The notes under the pieces are model-generated. The model worked only from the letters and a program-made list of their open reading frames with translations, was not told the DNA's origin and ran no database searches. A stretch of 64,000 nt of DNA, taken from NCBI RefSeq assembly GCF_000756305.1, contig NZ_JRFE01000014.1, forward strand, positions 399,005 to 463,004. The letters run 5' to 3'. Below, piece by piece: positions 58,926 through 64,000 of the stretch. The DNA is from Myxosarcina sp. GI1 (GTDB lineage: Bacteria; Cyanobacteriota; Cyanobacteriia; Cyanobacteriales; Xenococcaceae). Positions within the stretch are counted from its first letter, which is position 1. Every line of letters begins with the position of its first letter. Position numbers and translations under genes: made by a program.

Positions 58926-60191
58926 TTATACGAGCGGAATTTTGACTTTAACCTTGCAGCCTGCACCATACTGACTATTAACAGAGAAACTACCGTCTAA
59001 GGCTTGAGTGCGTTCCTGCATTCCCTGAATACCAAAACCTGTTGTATTCTCTTGCGGCTCAAAACCACAGCCATTATCTTTTACAGTAAGACAAACATAG
59101 TTATTTTTAATATCTAAATCTAGTTCGACTTTGGTAGCTTGACTGTGTTTGACAACATTAGTTAGAGCTTCTTGTACGATTCTATATAGTGCGGTGTCGA
59201 TTTCTGTAGAAACAGTAGTTAAATTTATTTTTGAGGCGATCGCAATATTATTATTAGCTTCAAATTCGTCTATCAGTTTAGCGAGAGCAAGTTCTAGCGA
59301 TCGCCCCTGTAAAATATTATTTCTCAGAGTTGCTACCGACTGACGAATATTTTGTAGTGCTTCTTTACCTAACTGTCTGGCTTTTTGGATGTAACTGGCG
59401 GCTTTGGTACGATCTTGTTCTAAAAATAAAGCAGCATTTTCCAGTTGAATACTTTGGGCAGTAAGATAGTGTCCGACAGAATCGTGAATTTCGCGAGCGA
59501 TGCGGTTTCTTTCTTGTAAGATGGCTCGATCTTCTAACTTTTGAGCATATTGCCGCAGACGACGATTGGCAATGGTTAGCTGTTGGCGGCTTTGATGTTC
59601 GGCTAAAATCGTGCTTACCGACAACAGAACAAATGCCAAAACTAAACCAAATAATAATGCCGAATTAAACAGCAAGCCAAACAAAACTCTATTAGCTTCT
59701 TCAGGTGGCAAACGTTTCAAAATACGGGGTATTCTGCCGAGAACGATACCAAAAGGAGTAATTCTAAGCCAAATCGCTGCCTGTAGTAATAAAAAAGAAC
59801 TATAGGCGATCGCAGCAGCAATAATTCTTCCTCGCCAATTAAACAGCAAACAGGCACGAATAACCACAATCAACAGCAACGGCGGAAACACTCGATCTCG
59901 TCCTCCTAATAATACCGCCAGCCAACTTAAAGTAAAGCCCAAACTAATATAAATCTTTTTAAAATTGGCATTGGAGAAAGGCAGTCTCAACCCCATAATT
60001 CCCAACGCCGCAATGCTGAAAATCGCACTTAAATTCAACAGCCAGAAGTTCGATGCCAAATGATGGTGACGGGGTGCCAGTAAATCCGAAAAAGCAGTTA
60101 GTAAAGCAATTACTAGTAAAATCCACTCTAGATACAGCAGTAGCTTAAAAGGATGTTTTTGCCACGTAGTTTGAGTCATTTCATTTAGCAT
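58926..60191 (-). CDS. NarX/DegS-type membrane sensor histidine kinase
   Basis: A 421-residue kinase with a 7TM-like or MASE-type input part: hydrophobic helices between residues about 15 and 195 (for example LEWILLVIALLTAF, NLSAIFSIAALGIMG and FGLLFNSALLFGLVLAFVLL). The HisKA_3 domain has RNRIAREIHDSVGHYLTA with H236 as phospho-acceptor. The HATPase part ends with LTVKDNGCGFEPQENTTGFGIQGMQERT. It pairs with the NarL-type regulator downstream. A second ATG lies four codons in (60179), with no clear ribosome site for either. The input is unknown; the sensor is buried in the membrane. Confidence 0.93.
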   Translation of the reverse strand: MLNEMTQTTWQKHPFKLLLYLEWILLVIALLTAFSDLLAPRHHHLASNFWLLNLSAIFSIAALGIMGLRLPFSNANFKKIYISLGFTLSWLAVLLGGRDRVFPPLLLIVVIRACLLFNWRGRIIAAAIAYSSFLLLQAAIWLRITPFGIVLGRIPRILKRLPPEEANRVLFGLLFNSALLFGLVLAFVLLSVSTILAEHQSRQQLTIANRRLRQYAQKLEDRAILQERNRIAREIHDSVGHYLTAQSIQLENAALFLEQDRTKAASYIQKARQLGKEALQNIRQSVATLRNNILQGRSLELALAKLIDEFEANNNIAIASKINLTTVSTEIDTALYRIVQEALTNVVKHSQATKVELDLDIKNNYVCLTVKDNGCGFEPQENTTGFGIQGMQERTQALDGSFSVNSQYGAGCKVKVKIPLV

Positions 60192-60194
60192 TTA

Positions 60195-60248
60195 TCAATG
60201 AGCAATGAGCAATGAGCAATTATCGTCTGTAGTGTTCACTGTTCATTG
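60195..60248. repeat. CAATGAG heptamers and right copy of the 28-bp repeat
   Basis: Three CAATGAG heptamers (60196-60216) are followed by ATTATCGTCTGTAGTGTTCAC and TGTTCATTG, the partner of 58881-58908. Confidence 0.65.
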
Positions 60249-60381
60249 TTTACTGTTTAATCTAGTCCCAAAGTACTAACAGAATTGGGAACATAGATCG
60301 ATGTTACTCTACTGCCTTACTACTTACCATTGAGCTATAAGCAATCAATTTTGTAACTCAATCTAAGGAGACAAAAATTTT

Positions 60382-60867
60382 ATGAGGAGTATTTTATTAA
60401 CTCTAGCAGCAACTTCGCTAATTCTTCCAACTACAGTTTATGCTGCTGACTTTAATTCCATTAATTCAAATAATAGTGACACATCTATGAAAATAGCTCA
60501 AGCGCGACCCAAACACGGTAAAAGACACGGTAGAGGCGATCGCCTGGAAAAACTACAGGAACAGCTAGATCTTTCTACCGAACAAAGACGACAGATCGAA
60601 CAAATCGAGCAACAGTCCGAAACTGAAACAGAGGATTTGCGCCAACAGCTAGAGGAAGCTCACCAACAAATGCAGACGCTACTATCTAGTGATGCTTCTA
60701 CCGACGAACTGCGCCAACAACACCAACAAATGCAAGAACTGCATCAGCAGCTAGACAATAATCGTTTTGAAACCAAACTACAAGTTAGAGAAATTTTGAC
60801 ACCAGAACAGCGGACTCAGTTAGCAGAAACAATGCAGCGCCGTTGGGAACGAAAAGGCGAACGGTAA
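60382..60867 (+). CDS. Spy/CpxP-like periplasmic protein
   Basis: A 161-residue secreted protein. The signal peptide is residues 1-21 (SILLTLAATSLILPTTVYAA). The mature part is basic at first (ARPKHGKRHGRGDRLEKL), then entirely helical and rich in Q, E and L (LTxxQ-type repeat DLSTEQRRQIEQIEQQSE and TPEQRTQLAETMQRRW). This is the pattern of the Spy/CpxP chaperone-like, metal- or stress-response family. The two-component pair just upstream on the other strand could regulate it, as CpxAR regulates Spy, but that is inference. Confidence 0.85.
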   Translation: MRSILLTLAATSLILPTTVYAADFNSINSNNSDTSMKIAQARPKHGKRHGRGDRLEKLQEQLDLSTEQRRQIEQIEQQSETETEDLRQQLEEAHQQMQTLLSSDASTDELRQQHQQMQELHQQLDNNRFETKLQVREILTPEQRTQLAETMQRRWERKGER

Positions 60868-60981
60868 GATTTAATTATTATTCGGGGTTTTCATGACAAT
60901 AAAAAGCGATCGCCAGCAAAAATGCCAATTCTTTAAAACCTAAATTCTTTTGCTTTTAGTAAGCGATCGCCTTGTAAGACT

Positions 60982-61533
60982 CTAACTAGAACTTTCTTCC
61001 CCAATAACCCCTATTTTATGACGAAAAGATAGTTCTCCACCGTACCAACCACCAACAGAAAGTAAGGTAGCTATCACTAGAGAAAGAATAATTCCTACAG
61101 GAATAATTGTGGTTTGTGGATCGCCCAAACGCAAGCCAAAGTTAACAAATGTCAGTACCAGAACTGCCACGTTGATAAACATATGCGCCCAACCAGCGGT
61201 ACGCCGACGCACCTTTTTAACCCTGATAAAATCTACCATGCCAATTAAAGCAGCTAGAACACCAGCTAACCCACCCAGACCAATTAGCCATAGTGAAGCG
61301 CGCGCCCAGAAAAAGTCTTTGGTCAGCCAGTAACCTATGTCGCTACCTGCCGCACCGCTCAAAAAAGCAACGGGAAAAATTACTAAAATTGGATGAATGG
61401 GGTGTCCAAAAATAGATATGGAACTGGTAATACCGCTTCCCACATAATCACCTTCGCGGCTTTCTAAAATTGCTGGAATATTAGGATACGGAACTTGACC
61501 ACTTGCGTTGGTGCGTTCGGCTGAGTTTTGCAT
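60982..61533 (-). CDS. DUF2231 membrane protein
   Basis: A 183-residue membrane protein of the DUF2231 family. The signature GHPIHPILVIFPVAFLSGAAGSDIGYWL is at about residues 48-75. Three further helices are visible: LWLIGLGGLAGVLAALIGMVDFI, WAHMFINVAVLVLTFVNFGL and VGIILSLVIATLLSVGGWYGG. The histidines in GHPIHP could bind haem or metal; function is not known. It is 45 bp from crtO on the same strand and likely in one operon with it. Confidence 0.92.
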   Translation of the reverse strand: MQNSAERTNASGQVPYPNIPAILESREGDYVGSGITSSISIFGHPIHPILVIFPVAFLSGAAGSDIGYWLTKDFFWARASLWLIGLGGLAGVLAALIGMVDFIRVKKVRRRTAGWAHMFINVAVLVLTFVNFGLRLGDPQTTIIPVGIILSLVIATLLSVGGWYGGELSFRHKIGVIGEESSS

Positions 61534-61578
61534 TGGTTTCTCCTGAATTTAGATGAGTTGAATTAAGTTTTAAAATTT

Positions 61579-63270
61579 TTATTCGACAATATTTTTAATG
61601 GTCGAGCTAATCTTTTCTCTGACTTCTTTTACCTGTTGGGCTATGGGTCTTTTTTCGTTGAGAAAGACGCGAGCGCAGTTGCGACCTGGCATTCCCGAAA
61701 TTGAGCCGCCTGGATGGGTTCCTGCCCCTGTAAGGTATAGTCCTGCTATGGGTGTGGTATAGTTGGCAATTTCTGGTAGAGGTCGAAAGAACACCATCTG
61801 ATCTAAAGTCATATCGATGTGATAGTAATTGCCCTTATAAGCTCCCAGACGTTCTCCCAATTCGGCTGGACTTTCGACACGACGGGCAATAATGGCATCT
61901 TTTACATTAGGGGCATAATCGGCTAACTTATCAATAACGCGATCGGCAACTTTATTTTTTAATTCATCCGTCCAACCAGTACCGTTTAGTCCCTGTCCTT
62001 CCATGCCATGAATTTGATAGGGAGCAAAAAATTCGATCCAGAGAGTGTGTTTCCCTTCTGGTGCCATAGAAGGATCTAATACCGTCGGTACGTCGAGATA
62101 CATCGATGGATTTTCATCGGGTATTTTACCCATTGAAGGTAAAGTGTGAGCTTCTTCTACGTGATGCATCGAGTCGGCAATTAAAATCGAACCGATAAGC
62201 AATTCTTCTCTGTGGTTGTAGCGTTCAAAACGGGGTGCTTCGGAAAGCGCGCAGTCAATTTTTAGAATAGTTTCATTGTTGTTGACAATACGTCTATCTA
62301 GCCTTTCTCTCAAGTCAGGTGCGGCAACTTCACTCGCCTCAGCAGGAACCATATTTAAAAATAAGCGACGAGCATCGATATTAGAGATTACCCCTTGTTT
62401 GGCGCGATATTCTTCGCCATTACTAGTTCTGACTCCTTCTGCCCGACCATTATTACCAATCAAAACCTTTTCTACGGCGCGATCGCACAATACCACTCCG
62501 CCTTTATCTTTAACTAAATTTAGTAAAGCTTGAGTTAAGGCACCCGTTCCCCCGCGAGGTCTTGCCATACCAGGGTTGTGCCGCATAGACATCATCATCG
62601 AACCAATACCGATAGTTTTCTGAGAGGGAGGCGAGCCAAATTCGGCTGCAAGCCTAGCCAAGGGTGCCCTGAGAAATTCGGAGTCGAACCAATAATGCAA
62701 ACTATCTTCAGGGGAAGTTAGCATAGTCCGAATCAAGTCGAGTGTTTTATCTATGCCGCCTATAGTAGAAAATAAATCCTTAATATTGTTTAAACCGTAA
62801 TTACCAGCAATATCGATTAGCGACTTAGGTGGTGCATTGAAAACTGGGGTAATACCTTTGGTCAAACGCTGCCAAAAATCAATGTATTCGCGATATTTTT
62901 CGGCATCTCGTTCGCTATATTTAGCAATTTCAGCACAGGTTTTTTCTACCGATTTATGTGCCAAAAAATATTTGCCATCGGGATGGGGGCAAAAGGTTAC
63001 GGGGTCACAATAAAGATATTCTAAGCCGTATTTATTTAGTTCTAATTCTTCAACGACGGGACCCAAATGAATAAATTCATGATCGATCGCACAGAGATTG
63101 AACTTAAACCCTGGTGCTTCTTCTGGCAGAGATTCTTCTGTAGTAGCTCCACCGCCAGGTATAGCACGTTTTTCTAGTAAGGCAACGCTATAACCTTCTT
63201 TGAGTAAATAAGCAGCACAGACTAATCCATTATGACCAGCCCCAATAATAACGACATCGTATGTTGGCAT
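61579..63270 (-). CDS. crtO: beta-carotene ketolase CrtO-type FAD oxidoreductase
   Basis: A 563-residue FAD/NAD-binding oxidoreductase of the phytoene-desaturase superfamily. The Rossmann motif VVIIGAGHNGLVCAAYL is at residues 6-22, and the C-terminal FAD motif is GLYLTGAGTHPGGSISGMPGRNCA. The internal blocks MSMRHNPGMARPRGGTGALTQAL and NAPPKSLIDIAGNYGLNNI match the cyanobacterial CrtO type, which makes echinenone by ketolation at C4 of beta-carotene. Echinenone is needed for the orange carotenoid protein. Paralogues with unknown substrate exist, so the product is likely but not certain. Co-directional with the DUF2231 gene. Confidence 0.88.
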   Translation of the reverse strand: MPTYDVVIIGAGHNGLVCAAYLLKEGYSVALLEKRAIPGGGATTEESLPEEAPGFKFNLCAIDHEFIHLGPVVEELELNKYGLEYLYCDPVTFCPHPDGKYFLAHKSVEKTCAEIAKYSERDAEKYREYIDFWQRLTKGITPVFNAPPKSLIDIAGNYGLNNIKDLFSTIGGIDKTLDLIRTMLTSPEDSLHYWFDSEFLRAPLARLAAEFGSPPSQKTIGIGSMMMSMRHNPGMARPRGGTGALTQALLNLVKDKGGVVLCDRAVEKVLIGNNGRAEGVRTSNGEEYRAKQGVISNIDARRLFLNMVPAEASEVAAPDLRERLDRRIVNNNETILKIDCALSEAPRFERYNHREELLIGSILIADSMHHVEEAHTLPSMGKIPDENPSMYLDVPTVLDPSMAPEGKHTLWIEFFAPYQIHGMEGQGLNGTGWTDELKNKVADRVIDKLADYAPNVKDAIIARRVESPAELGERLGAYKGNYYHIDMTLDQMVFFRPLPEIANYTTPIAGLYLTGAGTHPGGSISGMPGRNCARVFLNEKRPIAQQVKEVREKISSTIKNIVE

Positions 63271-63661
63271 AACCTGTAATTGTTAAATAAATTCAGACAG
63301 TTCAATCTACTTGCGCTTTTTTAACTTAAAAAACGTCGTGGCATTTTAACTAATATTAAAAAACTATTTACCTCAAATTTATCTATCGAGGGAAATAAAA
63401 ATAAATTAGCAACTTTTCTGTATTGGTTGAGACAAATAAAAACAAATTGTGATGGTTTTCCTATTTGTAATAGTTGGCGTGTTGCCTTCAAAACGGCTTT
63501 ATTATCTATCTTTTTGGAGAAGTATTAAAGCGTCAAATATGTATGTAGAGCCTAAAATTGTTTGTAGTTTGCCGACCTATATTTTTTCTTCCTAAATCCT
63601 TACAATTATTGCAAATATTATCTATACTTAATTGCGTTGACGATAGTTGAGAGATTTTTAA
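63271..63661. promoter_or_regulatory. divergent region crtO / CsbD-like gene
   Basis: A 391-bp AT-rich spacer between outward genes. Only scattered TATAAT-like boxes are seen (for example TATACT near 63624, upstream of the CsbD-like gene). No repeat or strong hairpin. Confidence 0.35.
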
Positions 63662-64000
63662 ATGAAGACTTCAAATTTTATTACTAATTTAGTTGACGTT
63701 AAACGTAAGTTAGTTGCTTTTGCCAGCATTTTCGCCATATTTTCCCTAATTTTTGCTAGTGTTTTTACTGTAAACACTGCCAGCGTCAGTGCGGAAACCA
63801 TTAATCTGCCTACAATAGTTGCCTTTGAAAATGTATCTGGCGAAGGTATTGGCGACAAAGTACAAGGTACATTCGATCGCGGTGCAGGTAAGATGCAGAA
63901 AAATTTTGGCGATGCCGCAGACCGCCCTGGGGACACTGCTAAAGGAGCTTTAAAAGAAGCAAAAGGTGCAGCCAAACAGAATTTAGGTGAAGCTAAAGCG
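63662..64000 (+). CDS. exported CsbD-like protein, partial
   Basis: At least 113 residues, cut by the window end. An N-terminal hydrophobic signal (VAFASIFAIFSLIFASVFTVNTA) is followed by a short linker and then a CsbD-like helical segment (GDKVQGTFDRGAGKMQKNFGD, then DTAKGALKEAKGAAKQ). CsbD-type stress proteins are usually short and cytoplasmic; a signal peptide in front of several such repeats is a cyanobacterial variant. The start is the ATG at 63662. Role: presumably a stress-induced extracytoplasmic protein. Confidence 0.8.
   Translation, partial: MKTSNFITNLVDVKRKLVAFASIFAIFSLIFASVFTVNTASVSAETINLPTIVAFENVSGEGIGDKVQGTFDRGAGKMQKNFGDAADRPGDTAKGALKEAKGAAKQNLGEAKA

Noticed and set aside
1..64000. 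CRISPR arrays, tRNA and rRNA genes
   Set aside because: No regular repeat-spacer pattern with unique spacers and no tRNA or rRNA signature was seen by eye; the 7-bp and 135-bp repeats are not CRISPR-like. A tRNAscan or Rfam scan would be decisive.

Overview
The window is cyanobacterial chromosome. Direct signs are the very frequent HIP1 octamer GCGATCGC, a photosystem II factor gene (psb28), a plant-type zeta-carotene desaturase (zds), a CrtO-type carotenoid ketolase, a cytochrome c6-like protein, two type IV pilins and a surface protein with a cyanobacterial PFE-CTERM tail. The sequence is AT-rich with short intergenic spaces and many small repeats, fitting a unicellular or pseudofilamentous (Chroococcales/Pleurocapsales-like) genome; I cannot name the species. 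I saw no rRNA, tRNA or CRISPR array.

Layout. 1-0.7 kb: remnant of an IS1634-type transposase. 0.8-7.3 kb: zds with an SRPBCC gene, a MITE-like hairpin element just upstream of zds, two conserved hypothetical genes, a small GlsB-type membrane protein and a DUF3102 protein. 7.6-12.5 kb: an AraC-type regulator divergent from a run of four short-chain dehydrogenases (SDRs), ending in scrambled SDR and PIN-domain debris. 12.5-21.4 kb: housekeeping genes (oligopeptidase B-like, pcm, cytochrome c6-like, rpiA, an RRM protein, a Usp protein, an ATP-grasp ligase, psb28, moaB). 21.4-32 kb: cell-surface region with a PFE-CTERM protein, a 2497-residue modular protein and an HtrA protease. 32.3-37.4 kb: sppA, then an operon of two FIST sensor proteins and one soluble histidine kinase.

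37.6-48.5 kb is accessory DNA rich in toxin-antitoxin (TA) modules, many in decay: a broken BrnA antitoxin, an ISAzo13-type IS with a -1 frameshift site, VapBC, an orphan antitoxin, a BrnTA-like pair between two copies of a gene tail, a RAYT transposase with its palindromes, a PIN toxin with an amber codon, a HigBA pair whose toxin lost its start, YefM-YoeB, and a BrnTA pair whose toxin lacks a normal start codon. A 47-bp HIP1-bounded repeat recurs between modules. Embedded in it are a pilin operon and a DUF559 gene preceded by 135-bp tandem repeats.

48.5-64 kb returns to metabolism and signalling (GH13 enzyme plus sugar ABC ATPase, PNPOx-like protein, aspC, ggt, CDF transporter, NarL-type two-component pair, Spy-like protein, DUF2231 protein, crtO, a CsbD-like protein cut by the window end). 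It is interrupted at 53.6-54.9 kb by an apparent orphan polymorphic-toxin module with immunity-like genes, one carrying an in-frame stop.

The most interesting material is the accessory island, where decay and HIP1-anchored recombination of TA cassettes can be read directly; the FIST-FIST-kinase operon; the orphan toxin/immunity patch; and nested palindromic repeats next to the DUF559 gene. I found no complete system that I can call new with confidence.
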